Positions 16,902-27,085 are shown, counted from the first letter of the stretch. The stretch: 64,000 nucleotides of DNA from Burkholderiaceae bacterium (GCA_021166835.1 JAJPEN010000073.1:62001-126000), one strand, 5' to 3'. Numbers and translations are program-made. Notes: a model not told the origin generated them from the sequence alone.

Positions 16902-18758
16902 ATGTTTCGCCGTCTAGGGTTCAAGCACAAGATCCTCCTGCTCGTCGCAACCGCGCTGCTCGGTTTCATCGTGCTCTCGCTGGTTTCCTCGCTGCGCAAC
17001 GAACGGCTCGCCGTCGATGCGCGCCACGGCGAACTGGTTACCGCCGTCCAGTCGGCGGTCAACATCGCGGCGGCGTATCAGGCACGCGCCGCTTCCGGGG
17101 CGATGCCCGTCGAGGAGGCGCAGAAGGCCGCGATCGAGGCAATCCGCTTGGCGCGCTACGGCGGCGCGGACGGCAAGACCGAATATTTCTACATCTGGAC
17201 CGTCGACGGCTCGACGGTGATGCATCCGACCCATCCCGAATGGACCGGGCAGCCGATGCTCGGCAAGCTGCTCGACGCCACCGGTGGCGACACGCTGAAG
17301 CGGCTGCTCGACGCGGTGGCAGCGAGCCCGAACGGGCGCGCCTTCGCGCAGGCCTACTTCCCGAGGCCCGGACAGACGCAGGCGGTGCCGAAGCTGCAAT
17401 ACGGAACGCGCGTCGACGGCTGGAACTGGGTGGTCGGCTCCGGCATGTACCTGGACGACCTCGATGCGCTCGTGCAGAGCCAGCGCGTGCGCGACGCCGC
17501 CACCGCGCTCGTGCTGCTGGCGATCGTCGCCGGCATGGGCTGGCTCGTCGTGCGCAGCGTGCTGCGCCAGATCGGCGGCGAACCCGTCGAGGCGATGCGC
17601 GTGATGGACGAAGTGGCGCGCGGAAACCTCGCCGCGCGACTCGACCGCGCGGCGCGCGGCAGCCTGCTCGACGGGCTGCAGACGATGATCGCCGCGCTAC
17701 GGAAAACGATCGAGCAGGTGCACGTCTCCACCGAGAGCATCCGCACCGCCGCCGACGAGATCGCCGTGGGCAACCTCGACCTGAGCCAGCGCACCGAGGA
17801 GACAGCGTCGAACCTGCAGCAGACGGCCTCGTCGCTCGAGCAGATCACCGGCGCCGTGCGCCAGACTGCCGATTCGGCGCGCACGGCGAATCAGCTGGCA
17901 TCGACCGCCTCGGACGTCGCGGCTCGTGGCGGCAACGTCGTCGAGCAGGTGGTGGCGACGATGGGCGAGATCGACGAATCGAGCCGGCGCATCGCCGACA
18001 TCATCGGCACGATCGACGGCATCGCGTTCCAGACGAACATCCTCGCGCTGAACGCGGCGGTCGAGGCGGCGCGCGCGGGCGAGCAGGGTCGCGGTTTCGC
18101 GGTCGTCGCCAGCGAGGTGCGCAGCCTCGCGCAGCGCAGCGCCGACGCGGCCAAGGAGATCAAGGACCTGATCGGCACGAGCGTCGAGCGCGTGGAGGCC
18201 GGCTCGCGGCTCGTGCGCGACGCGGGCGAGTCGATGAGCGAGATCGTCGTTTCCGTGCAGCGCGTGACCGACATCATCGGCGAGATCACCGCGGCGGCGA
18301 ACGAGCAGAGCAGCGGCATCGATCAGATCAATCTCGCGGTCACGCAACTCGACCAGATGACGCAGCAGAACGCGGCGCTGGTCGAGGAGTCGGCGGCGGC
18401 AGCCGAGAGCCTGAAGCAGCAGGCGACGAATCTCGCCGCCGTGGTAGGCGTGTTCCAGGTGGACGAGCGTGAGCCGAACGGCGCGCGTGCGTCGGCGCGT
18501 GCCTCGCGTTCCAGCGAGGCCGCCACGCCCGACGAAGCTCGCGCAGCGATCGCGCGTGCGCGCGACTCGGCGAAGCGGGGAGCGGTGCGCACCGTGGGCG
18601 TGGCTCCTGCGGCTCGGCAGCACGCGCCGAAGGCCAGGGCCGCGTCGGGGGGCGCGGCGGCTGCACCGCGCCAGGCGCCTGCAGGTACGGCCGCAGGTAC
18701 GGCCGCGGTCGGTGCTGCGGCCGCGGTGGGTACAGAAGAGGGATGGGAGAGCTTCTAG
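16902..18758 (+). CDS. Methyl-accepting chemotaxis protein with periplasmic Cache domain
   Basis: 618 residues. TM1 is at about 10-30. A single-Cache ligand domain follows ([20 protein letters not shown], then [15 protein letters not shown]), then TM2 at about 205, HAMP, and a signalling domain with the canonical tip [21 protein letters not shown]. The single-Cache (sCache_2) type often binds small organic acids. The tail is a long Ala-rich linker ending in GWESF, which resembles the NWETF pentapeptide that tethers CheR and CheB. It starts after a terminator, so it has its own promoter. It converges with flgMN. Confidence 0.93.
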   Translation: MFRRLGFKHKILLLVATALLGFIVLSLVSSLRNERLAVDARHGELVTAVQSAVNIAAAYQARAASGAMPVEEAQKAAIEAIRLARYGGADGKTEYFYIWTVDGSTVMHPTHPEWTGQPMLGKLLDATGGDTLKRLLDAVAASPNGRAFAQAYFPRPGQTQAVPKLQYGTRVDGWNWVVGSGMYLDDLDALVQSQRVRDAATALVLLAIVAGMGWLVVRSVLRQIGGEPVEAMRVMDEVARGNLAARLDRAARGSLLDGLQTMIAALRKTIEQVHVSTESIRTAADEIAVGNLDLSQRTEETASNLQQTASSLEQITGAVRQTADSARTANQLASTASDVAARGGNVVEQVVATMGEIDESSRRIADIIGTIDGIAFQTNILALNAAVEAARAGEQGRGFAVVASEVRSLAQRSADAAKEIKDLIGTSVERVEAGSRLVRDAGESMSEIVVSVQRVTDIIGEITAAANEQSSGIDQINLAVTQLDQMTQQNAALVEESAAAAESLKQQATNLAAVVGVFQVDEREPNGARASARASRSSEAATPDEARAAIARARDSAKRGAVRTVGVAPAARQHAPKARAASGGAAAAPRQAPAGTAAGTAAVGAAAAVGTEEGWESF

Positions 18759-18802
18759 GGCCGGCGAGGGGCGCGGCGGGCGATCCCCGCCGACGCGCCG
18801 AA

Positions 18803-19156
18803 TCAGGCGGAACGAACTCCCCGGCGATGCGCCGGGGAGTTCGTCAATCCTTCGTCGGTGTACAGACGGGGCGCGGGCCCGAGCAGCGCACCGAGCGCGC
18901 GCGAGGCCTGCAGCGCCGAGCGGCGTGCGAGGGTCGAGTTCGAATCGAGCGCCGCGCGCAGCGCGTGCAGACGTTCGGCAATGCGGGCATCGGGCGCTGC
19001 CGGAGCCTTCCGGCAGGCGGCGATCCACCCCGACAGGCGGGCGTTGATGTCCTCGAGCCGATCCGCATCGCGCGCGAGCATCGCCTCGCGCTGCTCCTCG
19101 AGAAGCGCGAGACCGTCGTCGAGCGACGGCGCTGCGGCGCGAACGCCTGCCGTCAT
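18803..19156 (-). CDS. flgN: Flagellar export chaperone FlgN
   Basis: 117 residues, all-helical, with no catalytic motif. FlgN escorts the hook-filament junction proteins FlgK and FlgL to the export gate and affects FlgM synthesis. Identification rests on size, helical heptads (LLEEQREAMLARDADRLEDI) and position directly after flgM with a 4-base overlap. The last dozen residues (NSPAHRRGVRSA) are encoded by a perfect hairpin. Confidence 0.85.
   Translation of the reverse strand: MTAGVRAAAPSLDDGLALLEEQREAMLARDADRLEDINARLSGWIAACRKAPAAPDARIAERLHALRAALDSNSTLARRSALQASRALGALLGPAPRLYTDEGLTNSPAHRRGVRSA
18812..18844. terminator. Hairpin between convergent receptor and flgMN genes
   Basis: 14-bp perfect inverted repeat ACGAACTCCCCGGC / GCCGGGGAGTTCGT with a 5-base loop. 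It lies inside the last codons of flgN and 50 bases beyond the receptor stop. There is no clear T-run on either side, so a bidirectional terminator or a 3'-end stabiliser is likely. Confidence 0.6.
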
Positions 19157-19476
19157 TTCGTTCGTGAAAGCGTCTCGAGCAGCTCGGCTGCCTGCGAGAT
19201 CATCTTGTCGGCGACCGCGTGGGCGCTCACCTGGAAGCGTCCCTCGCGGATCGCCGCCTTGACTTCCTCGACCTTGTGCAGCCGCATCTGTTCCTCGGCA
19301 GTGGCTTCGGTCGCGAGGCTCTTCGAGGCGGGCGACAGGTGCACGGCATCGGCCGGCGCGGTCTTCTCGACGGCGTCGCTGCGTGCGCCACCGGCGGCGC
19401 CGGCAACGGGCGCGCCGTGGCCGGCACGCGACAGTGCATCGGGTTGTTGCGGCTCCGTGGGTTTGCCGATCTTCAT
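19153..19476 (-). CDS. flgM: Anti-sigma-28 factor FlgM
   Basis: 107 residues. The disordered N-terminal half begins MKIGKPTE. The C-terminal sigma-binding helices follow (VEEVKAAIREGRFQVSAHAVADKMI). FlgM holds FliA inactive until it is exported through the finished hook. It is transcribed from a sigma-28 promoter at 19521-19547, giving the usual feedback loop. It overlaps flgN by 4 bases. Confidence 0.93.
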   Translation of the reverse strand: MKIGKPTEPQQPDALSRAGHGAPVAGAAGGARSDAVEKTAPADAVHLSPASKSLATEATAEEQMRLHKVEEVKAAIREGRFQVSAHAVADKMISQAAELLETLSRTK

Positions 19477-19520
19477 GGCGATTCCCCTTTCGAACCCGGG
19501 TACGAGCCCGGATGCCGGGA

Positions 19521-19547
19521 GTATCGGCCGCGTTGCGCCGAACTTGA
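19521..19547 (-). promoter_or_regulatory. Sigma-28 promoter of flgMN
   Basis: On the minus strand: TCAAGTTC at 19547-19540, an 11-base spacer, and GCCGATAC at 19528-19521. That is 6 of 8 and 7 of 8 matches to the FliA consensus with the right spacing. It lies about 45 bases upstream of the flgM ATG. Confidence 0.82.
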
Positions 19548-19582
19548 GGGCCGCGGCCCGCGTTCGATTGCCGAAGATCGCA

Positions 19583-20485
19583 TCAGAGGCGGACTTCGAC
19601 CGTACGCTCGCGGACCGTGCCGACGAGCATCCTGCCCGTTTCGGTACGCACGCGCAACGACTGTCCCTCGCCGGCGCCGGACAGCGCGAAGCCGCCGGCC
19701 GAGACGCTGAAACCCGAGCCGACCATCCGGATGCGCACGGGGTCGCCGGCGGCGATCGTCTGCGGAATCCGCAGGTCGTTGGCGCGCAGCACCTGTCCGG
19801 CCGACAGCGGTCGGCCCAGCGAGCGGCCGGCCAGCCACGCCGGATCGGATACCGGCACGCCGGTGGTGCGCGTCCAGTCGACCTCCTCGATCCGGAAGTC
19901 GTCGGCGCTCGGCATCGCGCCCGCCGGCAACGGGAGATTCGCCACCAGCGCCGGTCCGAACACCGAAACGGTCACGGGAATCATCGTCGACCAGGAGGCG
20001 CCTTCGGCGCAGCGAACGCCGACGAAGCCGCGGCCCCACAGTTTCGCGTTGGGCGGCAGGAACGGCTCGATGCGCGCGCAGGGCGCGAGCCGCATTCCGC
20101 GATTCAGCTTGCCGACCTGCACCTCGACGCGCAGGCCGGCGCGGCCGGCCTCGTCGTCGGCGGCGGAAGCGTCCGAATCGGCCGGCAGGCGCACCGTCCA
20201 GGTCGATGCCGCCGACTCCTCGATCCAGCGCTGAAGCTGCGGACCCATGTCCGCCATCGGCGAAGCTTCGTCCGTTTCCACCCGGGTGGAAGCCTGCGGC
20301 GTAGTGACCGGCGAGGCCGGCGAAGCGGGCGGCGCAGCGGCGGCGCCGGTCGAGACGGCGAAACACGCGGCGACGCCGGCGGCGAGCGCATGCGCCAGCA
20401 CGATGCGTGCCGAAGCGATGCGTGCGGCCGCGGCGGGCACACACGAAGCGCGCTGCGGGCGGAAGGTCTCGATCGACGGGTCCAT
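19583..20485 (-). CDS. flgA: Flagellar P-ring assembly chaperone FlgA
   Basis: 300 residues. An unusually long basic N-region precedes a hydrophobic signal segment (about residues 28-50), then a Pro/Ala linker. The C-terminal SAF-type domain is clear (ARIEPFLPPNAKLWGRGFVG, then LRANDLRIPQTIAAGDPVRI). FlgA acts in the periplasm to help FlgI polymerise. It is divergent from flgB. A later start would shorten the leader. Confidence 0.93.
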   Translation of the reverse strand: MDPSIETFRPQRASCVPAAAARIASARIVLAHALAAGVAACFAVSTGAAAAPPASPASPVTTPQASTRVETDEASPMADMGPQLQRWIEESAASTWTVRLPADSDASAADDEAGRAGLRVEVQVGKLNRGMRLAPCARIEPFLPPNAKLWGRGFVGVRCAEGASWSTMIPVTVSVFGPALVANLPLPAGAMPSADDFRIEEVDWTRTTGVPVSDPAWLAGRSLGRPLSAGQVLRANDLRIPQTIAAGDPVRIRMVGSGFSVSAGGFALSGAGEGQSLRVRTETGRMLVGTVRERTVEVRL

Positions 20486-20576
20486 TCGCGCAGCCTAGTG
20501 CCGGCGCCTGCCCGCCGGTGGCGCGAGATGCGGGACAAAGCCGGCGTTTTTCGCCTCATCCGCGCGAGAGCCCCGA

Positions 20577-20588
20577 CGAATAATCGGC
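20577..20588 (+). promoter_or_regulatory. Shared motif upstream of flgB (candidate class II promoter -10)
   Basis: CGAATAATCGGC, identical to the element before flhB at 9174-9185, 26 bases before the flgB ATG. It lies in the 129-base flgA/flgB divergent gap, where a single FlhDC site could serve both directions. Confidence 0.45.
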
Positions 20589-20614
20589 AGCGATCGGAAA
20601 AACAGGAGGGAGCG

Positions 20615-21088
20615 ATGCTCGATCGGCTCACCGGCACGCTGCAGTTCCAGGGCGAGGCGCTGGCGCTGCGTGCGCAGCGCCAGCAGGTGCTGGCGTCGAA
20701 CATCGCGAACGCCGATACGCCCAACTACCAGGCGCGCGACTTCGATTTCGGCCAGGCGCTCGCGCAGGCTGCCGCGCGCATCGACGGCGTGCCCGCCGGC
20801 AGCGTGACGCTGACCTCGTCCGGCGGCTCGCCGCTGCGCGTCGCGCTGGCGCAGCCCGATGCGGTGGGCGCGGCCGGCAAGGCCTTCCTGCCGGTGAGCG
20901 GTGCTTCCGCGTCCTCGCAGCCGGCGATGCTGTGGCGCACGCCGCAGCAGCCTACGCTCGATCGCAACACCGTCGACCTCGACCGCGAGCGCGCGGACTT
21001 CGCCGACAACTCGCTGCGCTACGAGGCGACGCTGCGCTTCATCAACGGCAACGTGCGCAACGTGCTCTCCGCCATCCGCGGCGAATGA
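20615..21088 (+). CDS. flgB: Flagellar proximal rod protein FlgB
   Basis: 157 residues. The rod/hook family N-terminal motif is present ([21 protein letters not shown]), and the C-terminal helix ends [28 protein letters not shown] precedes the ATG. First gene of the flgBCDEFGHIJKL operon. Confidence 0.96.
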   Translation: MLDRLTGTLQFQGEALALRAQRQQVLASNIANADTPNYQARDFDFGQALAQAAARIDGVPAGSVTLTSSGGSPLRVALAQPDAVGAAGKAFLPVSGASASSQPAMLWRTPQQPTLDRNTVDLDRERADFADNSLRYEATLRFINGNVRNVLSAIRGE

Positions 21089-21104
21089 ACCTGGGAGTCG
21101 AACG

Positions 21105-21512
21105 ATGTCGCTTCTGAACATTCTCGGAATCTCCGGCAGCGCGGTCTCCGCGCAGAGCCAGCGGCTGAACGTCGTCGCGTCGAACCTGGCCAACGCGGAC
21201 AGCGTCGCCGGGCCGGACGGAAAGGCCTACCGCGCGCGCCAGGTCGTGTTCCAGGCGCAGGCGGCCGGCGCCGACGCAGCGCAGGTGGGCGTGCGCGTCA
21301 CCGACGTGATCGAGGACACGACGCCCGGCAAGCGCCTGCACGATCCGTCGCATCCGCTGGCGGACGCCGACGGCTACGTCACGCAGAGCAACGTCAACGT
21401 CGTCGAGCAGATGGTCGACATGATCTCGGCGTCGCGCTCGTACCAGAACAACGTCGAAGTGATGAACACCGCCCAGCAGCTCGCGCTGAAGACGCTGCAA
21501 CTCGGCCAGTGA
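21105..21512 (+). CDS. flgC: Flagellar proximal rod protein FlgC
   Basis: 135 residues. N-terminal [19 protein letters not shown] and C-terminal [20 protein letters not shown] are the paired coiled-coil motifs of axial proteins. It lies 16 bases after flgB. Confidence 0.96.
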   Translation: MSLLNILGISGSAVSAQSQRLNVVASNLANADSVAGPDGKAYRARQVVFQAQAAGADAAQVGVRVTDVIEDTTPGKRLHDPSHPLADADGYVTQSNVNVVEQMVDMISASRSYQNNVEVMNTAQQLALKTLQLGQ

Positions 21513-21528
21513 GCGAGGGAGAACGACG

Positions 21529-22290
21529 ATGGTCAGCAGTACGCAGAACGACACCGCGAGCCGGACGAGTGCCGCGAACGCCGCGGCGAACGCGGCGGCC
21601 GCCGCCTACGGCGCGCCGGCCGACGGAACCGACACCGCCGACGGCACCGAGGACCGCTTCCTCAAGCTGCTCGTCGCGCAGATGCGCAACCAGGATCCGC
21701 TCAATCCGCTGGACAACGCCGAGGTGACGAGCCAGCTCGCGCAGATCAACACGGTGCGCGGGATCGAGCAGCTGAACGCTTCGATGACGAAGGTCGCGAC
21801 GGCATCGACCGCCGTATCGCCGCTGTCGGCGGTGGGGCTGCTCGGCCGCCAGGTGCTGGTGGAGGGCAATCGCTTCGAATGGACCGACCCCGATGCCGGC
21901 ATCGTGAACAACGATCCGACCATGCCGAACGTCGACCTGAGCGACTCGAAATCGGTTCGCGTCGGATTCGAGCTTTCCGCCGCGGCACGCGCGGTGCGCG
22001 TCGAGATCGTCGATGCCGCCGGGCGCGTCGTCCATGCGCGCGATTTCTCCGAGCCCGAAGCGGGCGTGCACACCCTCGACTGGGACGGCATCGACACCGA
22101 CGGGCGTGCCGTGTCCTCGGGCAAGTACACGTTGCGTGCCTACGGCGTCGACGAGAACGGCGGCGAGTCGCGCGTCGTCGCGCTCGTGCCGGCGCGCGTG
22201 AACGGCGTGAGCCAGGCGCCGGGCGGCGCGCGGCTCGATCTCGTCGGACGCGACGCCGTCGCCGCATCGGCGATCCGCGCCGTTCTCTGA
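21529..22290 (+). CDS. flgD: Flagellar hook cap protein FlgD
   Basis: 253 residues. The Ala-rich N-terminus leads into the FlgD signature (DRFLKLLVAQMRNQDPLNP). Next come a tudor-like domain with LLGRQVLVEGNRFEW and an Ig-like FlgD domain (HTLDWDGIDTDGRAVSSGKY). It caps the growing hook and is discarded on completion. Confidence 0.96.
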   Translation: MVSSTQNDTASRTSAANAAANAAAAAYGAPADGTDTADGTEDRFLKLLVAQMRNQDPLNPLDNAEVTSQLAQINTVRGIEQLNASMTKVATASTAVSPLSAVGLLGRQVLVEGNRFEWTDPDAGIVNNDPTMPNVDLSDSKSVRVGFELSAAARAVRVEIVDAAGRVVHARDFSEPEAGVHTLDWDGIDTDGRAVSSGKYTLRAYGVDENGGESRVVALVPARVNGVSQAPGGARLDLVGRDAVAASAIRAVL

Positions 22291-22319
22291 ACCCGCAGCA
22301 TTTCCACCAGGAGCCACGA

Positions 22320-23564
22320 ATGTCTTTCCAGCAGGGATTGAGCGGGTTGAACGCCGCGGCGCGCAACCTCGACGTCATCGGCAACAACGTCGCCAACAGC
22401 AACACGGTGGGCGCGAAAGCCTCGCGCGCCGAGTTCGCCGACATCTACGCAACGTCGCTCTACGGCGCGGGCACGCACTACAACGGCATCGGCGTGACGG
22501 TCGCGGCGATCACGCAGCAGTTCACGCAGGGCGACATCGCGACGACGAACAACGCGCTCGACATGGCGATCAACGGGCGCGGCTTCTTCCGCATGTCGAA
22601 CAACGGGGAGGTCACCTACACGAGGAACGGGCAGTTCCAGCTGGACAAGGACGGCTACCTGGTCAACGCGCAGGGTGGGCGGCTGACGGGGTATCCGGCC
22701 GACGCAAACGGGAAGGTGACCACCGGAACGCCGGTCGAGCTGCGACTGCAGACCGGCGACGTGGCGCCGAAGATGACTTCCTCGGCCTCCATCACCGCGA
22801 ACCTGGACACGCGCGCGAAGGCGCCCGATTCGACGAAGACGCCGTTCAGCATCGCCGACGGCGCCAGCTACAACGGCGCGACTTCGCTGGCGGTGTTCGA
22901 TTCGCAGGGGACCGAGCACACGGTCGCCGTGTACTTCCGCAAGAGCGACACGGTGGCCAACCAGTGGAACGCCTACGTCGCCGCCGACGGCACGCAGCTG
23001 GACGGCCCCGGCGGACCCGGCTCGCCGTTCGCGACCTTCGAATTCGATGCCGACGGCAAGCTCACCTCCACTTCGCCGACCGGCTTTCCGGTGACGGTGC
23101 CGGTGTCGAACGGAGCGGGCGCGCTGACCGTCCCCTTCGATCTGTCGAAGATCACGCAGTTCGGTTCCGCGTTCTCGGTCTCGCAGCTGTCGCAGGACGG
23201 CTACGCGGCGGGTCGCCTGTCGGGCTTCTCGATCTCTTCGGACGGCACGGTGCTCTCGCGCTACACCAACGGCACGACGCTCGCGCAGGGGCGCGTCGTG
23301 CTCGCGAACTTCACGAACCCGCAGGGCCTGCAGCCGTTGGGCGGAAACCAGTGGGCCGAGACCGCGGATTCGGGCGCGCCGATGTCCGGCACGCCGGGCG
23401 CGGGCAGCCTGGGCGTCATCCAGTCGGGTGCGGTCGAGCAGTCGAACGTCGACCTCACGGCCGAGCTGGTCAACATGATCACCGCGCAGCGCGTCTACCA
23501 GGCCAACGCGCAGACGATCCGCACGCAGGACCAGGTGATGCAGACGATCGTCAACCTGCGTTGA
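22320..23564 (+). CDS. flgE: Flagellar hook protein FlgE
   Basis: 414 residues, normal length. N-terminal SFQQGLSGLNAAARNLDVIG, the central FlgE-specific region (TSLAVFDSQGTEHTVAVYF) and C-terminal QRVYQANAQTIRTQDQVMQT are in order. It forms the universal joint between basal body and filament. Confidence 0.97.
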   Translation: MSFQQGLSGLNAAARNLDVIGNNVANSNTVGAKASRAEFADIYATSLYGAGTHYNGIGVTVAAITQQFTQGDIATTNNALDMAINGRGFFRMSNNGEVTYTRNGQFQLDKDGYLVNAQGGRLTGYPADANGKVTTGTPVELRLQTGDVAPKMTSSASITANLDTRAKAPDSTKTPFSIADGASYNGATSLAVFDSQGTEHTVAVYFRKSDTVANQWNAYVAADGTQLDGPGGPGSPFATFEFDADGKLTSTSPTGFPVTVPVSNGAGALTVPFDLSKITQFGSAFSVSQLSQDGYAAGRLSGFSISSDGTVLSRYTNGTTLAQGRVVLANFTNPQGLQPLGGNQWAETADSGAPMSGTPGAGSLGVIQSGAVEQSNVDLTAELVNMITAQRVYQANAQTIRTQDQVMQTIVNLR

Positions 23565-23625
23565 CCGAACACTCGTTCGCGCGCCGGCGACGCGCTGAAC
23601 GCCGCCGCGCGCCGCGGGAGGCACG

Positions 23626-24363
23626 ATGGACCGATTGATCTACCAGTCGATGAGCGGAGCAAAGGCGCTGATGCAGCGCCAGGACGCGCTCGCGCACAAC
23701 CTCGCCAACGGCAGCACCGACGGTTTTCGCGCCGACCTGATGGCGTTTCGCGCGGTGCCCGGCGAGCAGCCGAACGCGGCGACGACGCGCGTCTGGGCGC
23801 TGGAGGCGAGCGCGGGTTTCGACGCTTCGTCGGGTCCGATCCGCCAGACCGGACGCGCGCTCGATCTCGCGGTCGCCGGCGGCGGCTGGCTCGCGGTGCA
23901 GGGCGCGGACGGCGACGAGGCCTACACGCGCGACGGCGCGCTCGAAGTGGGGGCCGACGGCACGCTGCAGAACCGGCGCGGACAGATCGTGCTCGGCGAC
24001 GGCGGTCCGCTGGCGATTCCGCCCGGCGCCGAAGTCTCGATCGGCGGCGACGGCACGGTGAGCGCGCGCATCGGCAATCAGCCGCCGTTCCAGGTCGGAC
24101 GACTGAAGCTGGTGAATCCGCCGGCCGAGGAACTGCGCAAGGACGCCGACGGGCTCGTGCGCATGCGCGCGGGCGACACGGCGCCGATGGACGAATCGGT
24201 GCGCGTGGTGCCCGGTTCGATCGAGGGCAGCAACGTGAACGTGGTCGAGTCGATGGTCGGGATGATCGCGCTCGCACGCCAGTTCGAGATGCAGATGCGG
24301 ATGCTGCAGACCGCCGAGGGCAACGAGCAGAAGGCCTCGCAACTTCTTTCGCTGAAGGGCTGA
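23626..24363 (+). CDS. flgF: Flagellar distal rod protein FlgF
   Basis: 245 residues. [20 protein letters not shown] and [17 protein letters not shown] are typical of FlgF. The C-terminal motif [20 protein letters not shown] is intact. Confidence 0.96.
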   Translation: MDRLIYQSMSGAKALMQRQDALAHNLANGSTDGFRADLMAFRAVPGEQPNAATTRVWALEASAGFDASSGPIRQTGRALDLAVAGGGWLAVQGADGDEAYTRDGALEVGADGTLQNRRGQIVLGDGGPLAIPPGAEVSIGGDGTVSARIGNQPPFQVGRLKLVNPPAEELRKDADGLVRMRAGDTAPMDESVRVVPGSIEGSNVNVVESMVGMIALARQFEMQMRMLQTAEGNEQKASQLLSLKG

Positions 24364-24367
24364 AACC

Positions 24368-25150
24368 ATGATTCGTTCGCTGTGGATCGCCAAGACCGGG
24401 CTCGACGCGCAGCAGATGCAGCTCGACACGATCTCGCACAACCTCGCCAACGTCAGCACGAACGGCTACAAGCGCTCGCACGCGGTGTTCGAGGACCTGC
24501 TCTACCAGAACATGCGCCAGGCGGGCGGGCAGGAAACGCAGCAGAACCAGCTGCCCACCGGCCTGCAGGTCGGCACCGGCGTGCGCCCGGTGGCAACGGC
24601 GCGCCTGTTCACGCAGGGCAACCTGCAGCAGACCGGCAACACCTTCGACATGGCGATCGACGGCAACGGCTTCTTCAGCCTGCAGATGCCCGACGGCAGC
24701 GTTGCCTACACGCGCGACGGATCGTTTCGCGTCGACGCCACCGGCCAGCTCGTCACCTCGAACGGCATGCCGATGTCGCCGCCGATCGTGATCCCGCCCA
24801 ATTCGACCAGCGTGACGATCGGCGCCGACGGCGTCGTGTCGGTGATGCAGGCGGGGCAGGCCAATCCGACGCAGGTCGGGCAGGTGCAGCTCGCCACCTT
24901 CGTCAATCCGGCCGGCCTCGATCCGAAGGGACAGAACCTCTACCTCGAGACCGCCGCCTCGGGCGCGCCGACCATCGGCACGCCGGGCAACAACGGCGCC
25001 GGCCTGATCAACCAGGGCTACGTCGAGACCTCGAACGTCAACGTCGTCGAGGAACTCGTCGCGATGATCCAGACGCAGCGCGCCTACGAGATCAACTCGA
25101 AGTCGATCCAGACTTCGGACCAGATGCTCGCGCGGCTGTCGCAGCTGTGA
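24368..25150 (+). CDS. flgG: Flagellar distal rod protein FlgG
   Basis: 260 residues, the canonical FlgG length. N-terminal [20 protein letters not shown], then [18 protein letters not shown]. The C-terminal [20 protein letters not shown] is present. Four bases separate it from flgF; the stop overlaps the flgH GTG. Confidence 0.97.
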   Translation: MIRSLWIAKTGLDAQQMQLDTISHNLANVSTNGYKRSHAVFEDLLYQNMRQAGGQETQQNQLPTGLQVGTGVRPVATARLFTQGNLQQTGNTFDMAIDGNGFFSLQMPDGSVAYTRDGSFRVDATGQLVTSNGMPMSPPIVIPPNSTSVTIGADGVVSVMQAGQANPTQVGQVQLATFVNPAGLDPKGQNLYLETAASGAPTIGTPGNNGAGLINQGYVETSNVNVVEELVAMIQTQRAYEINSKSIQTSDQMLARLSQL

Positions 25151-25854
25151 GCGGCGCCCGCTTCGCGCGAATCGCTTCGGCGTTCGCGCTGGTCGCGCTG
25201 GCCGGCTGCGCCGCAACGCCGACCGTGCACGTGCTCGAGCCGACTTCCGCGCGGCCGCAACCGACGCCGACCGCCGTGGCCGCGGCCAACGCGCCGCGCC
25301 CGCAGGCGGCCGACGGCGCGATCTTCCATCCGTCGACTTTCCGCGGTTTGTTCGAGGACCGGCGCGCGCGGCTCGTCGGCGACATCCTGACGATCCAGAT
25401 CCAGGAAAAGACCTCCGCGCGCAGCAGTTCGAACAGCTCGGTGGACCGCAATGCCTCGGTAGACGCGAGCCTCACCCGGCTGCCGCTCAAGTCGCCCACG
25501 TCGAGCATCCTTCCGAAGCTCGGCGTCGCGGGAAGCTCGAGCAACACCTTCGAGGGCAAGGGCGAGACGGGGTCGGACAACGCATTTTCCGGGACGATCA
25601 CCGTCACCGTCATCGACGTGCTGCCCAACGGCAACCTCGTCGTCTCCGGCGAGAAGCAGGTCGGCATCAACCAGAACGTCGAGGTGCTGCGCTTCTCGGG
25701 CGTGGTCGACCCGGTGAGCCTGCTGCCCGGCAATCTCGTGTCGTCCACGCGCGTGGCCGATGCGCGACTCGAAGCGCGCGGCCGCGGCGACATCGACCAC
25801 GCGCAGACGGTCGGCTGGCTCGCGCGCTTCTTCCTCAGTTTCCTGCCGATCTGA
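25147..25854 (+). CDS. flgH: Flagellar L-ring lipoprotein FlgH
   Basis: 235 residues. The GTG start overlaps the flgG stop (GTGA). A short signal peptide ends in the lipobox LAGC with acylated Cys21, placing it in the outer membrane. The ring domain ([20 protein letters not shown], then [20 protein letters not shown]) is clear. Confidence 0.96.
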   Translation: MSGARFARIASAFALVALAGCAATPTVHVLEPTSARPQPTPTAVAAANAPRPQAADGAIFHPSTFRGLFEDRRARLVGDILTIQIQEKTSARSSSNSSVDRNASVDASLTRLPLKSPTSSILPKLGVAGSSSNTFEGKGETGSDNAFSGTITVTVIDVLPNGNLVVSGEKQVGINQNVEVLRFSGVVDPVSLLPGNLVSSTRVADARLEARGRGDIDHAQTVGWLARFFLSFLPI

Positions 25855-25882
25855 AACCCGGCGTGCGAACCGGAGACCCGAC

Positions 25883-27085
25883 ATGATCCGACCCCTGCGT
25901 TCCCGTGCCGCCTGCGGTCTTCCGGGCATCCGGCGCCTCTCGCGCATCCCGCGCCGCGCGGCTTGCCTTGCGCTCGCCGTCGCGTTCGTCGCCGCGTCGG
26001 CGCTCGCGCCGCACGCGCCCGCCCACGCCGAACGCGTGAAGGAGCTTGCCTCGATCCAGGGCGTGCGCGCGAACCAGCTGATCGGCTACGGGCTCGTCGT
26101 CGGGCTCGACGGCAGCGGCGACCAGACGACGCAGGCGCCGTTCACCGTGCAGAGCCTGCAGTCGATGCTGTCGCAGCTCGGCGTTCAGCTGCCGCCCGGC
26201 ATCACGCCGCAGCTGCGCAATGCCGCCGCGGTGATGGTCACCGCGCAGCTGCCGCCGTATGCGCAGCCGGGCCAGGCGATCGACGTCACCGTTTCGTCGA
26301 TGGGCAACGCGAAGAGCCTGCGCGGAGGCACGCTGCTGCTCACGCCGCTGCGCGGCGCCGATGGGCAGGTGTACGCGATGGCCCAGGGCAACCTGGTGGT
26401 CGGCGGCGCCGGTGCTTCGGCCGCCGGGAGCAAGGTGCAGATCAACCACCTGAGCGCCGGGCGCGTGCCGGGCGGCGCGACCGTCGAGCGCGTCGTGCCG
26501 AACCAGACGCTCGCCTCGGATACGATCCACATCGAGCTGAACCAGACCGACTTCGCCACCGCGCACCGCGTCGCCGAAGCGATCAATGCGAGCGTGCTGC
26601 CCGGATCGGGCGCCGCCGTGCCGATCGCGCAGCCGCTCGATGCGCGGGTGATCCGCGTGACGCTGCCGTCCGATCCCGCGCAGCGCGTGCCTTTCCTCGC
26701 CGGACTCGAGAACCTCGACGTGCGCCTGGCCGCGCCGCTCGCGCGCGTGATCGTCAACGCCCGCACCGGCTCGGTGGTGATGAACCAGTCGGTCACGCTC
26801 GCGCCCAGCGCGGTGGCGCACGGCAACCTGTCGGTCACCGTGCAGTCGACGCCGATGGTCAGCCAGCCGGGGCCTTTCTCTAAAGGTTCGACCGTCGTTG
26901 CCGAAAGAGCCGACATCGAGATCCGCCAGGACGGCGGGTCGATGATGATGCTCGAGGGGTCGGCGAAGCTGCCCGATGTCGTGAAGGCCTTGAACAGCCT
27001 CGGCGCCACCCCGCAGGACCTGATCGCGATCCTCCAGGCGCTGAAGGCCGCCGGGAGCCTCAAGGCGGAGTTGGAGATCATCTGA
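25883..27085 (+). CDS. flgI: Flagellar P-ring protein FlgI
   Basis: 400 residues. A long signal peptide with an extended basic n-region probably ends at AHA49. The mature protein starts ERVKELASIQGVRANQLIGY, and the signature GLDGSGDQT is present. It forms the periplasmic ring around the rod, assisted by FlgA. Its stop shares one base with the flgJ start (TGATG). Confidence 0.97.
   Translation: MIRPLRSRAACGLPGIRRLSRIPRRAACLALAVAFVAASALAPHAPAHAERVKELASIQGVRANQLIGYGLVVGLDGSGDQTTQAPFTVQSLQSMLSQLGVQLPPGITPQLRNAAAVMVTAQLPPYAQPGQAIDVTVSSMGNAKSLRGGTLLLTPLRGADGQVYAMAQGNLVVGGAGASAAGSKVQINHLSAGRVPGGATVERVVPNQTLASDTIHIELNQTDFATAHRVAEAINASVLPGSGAAVPIAQPLDARVIRVTLPSDPAQRVPFLAGLENLDVRLAAPLARVIVNARTGSVVMNQSVTLAPSAVAHGNLSVTVQSTPMVSQPGPFSKGSTVVAERADIEIRQDGGSMMMLEGSAKLPDVVKALNSLGATPQDLIAILQALKAAGSLKAELEII

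Noticed and set aside
23626..25150. flgF and flgG as a recent tandem duplication
   Set aside because: They share only the normal axial-protein family motifs at both ends; both are standard, distinct rod genes.
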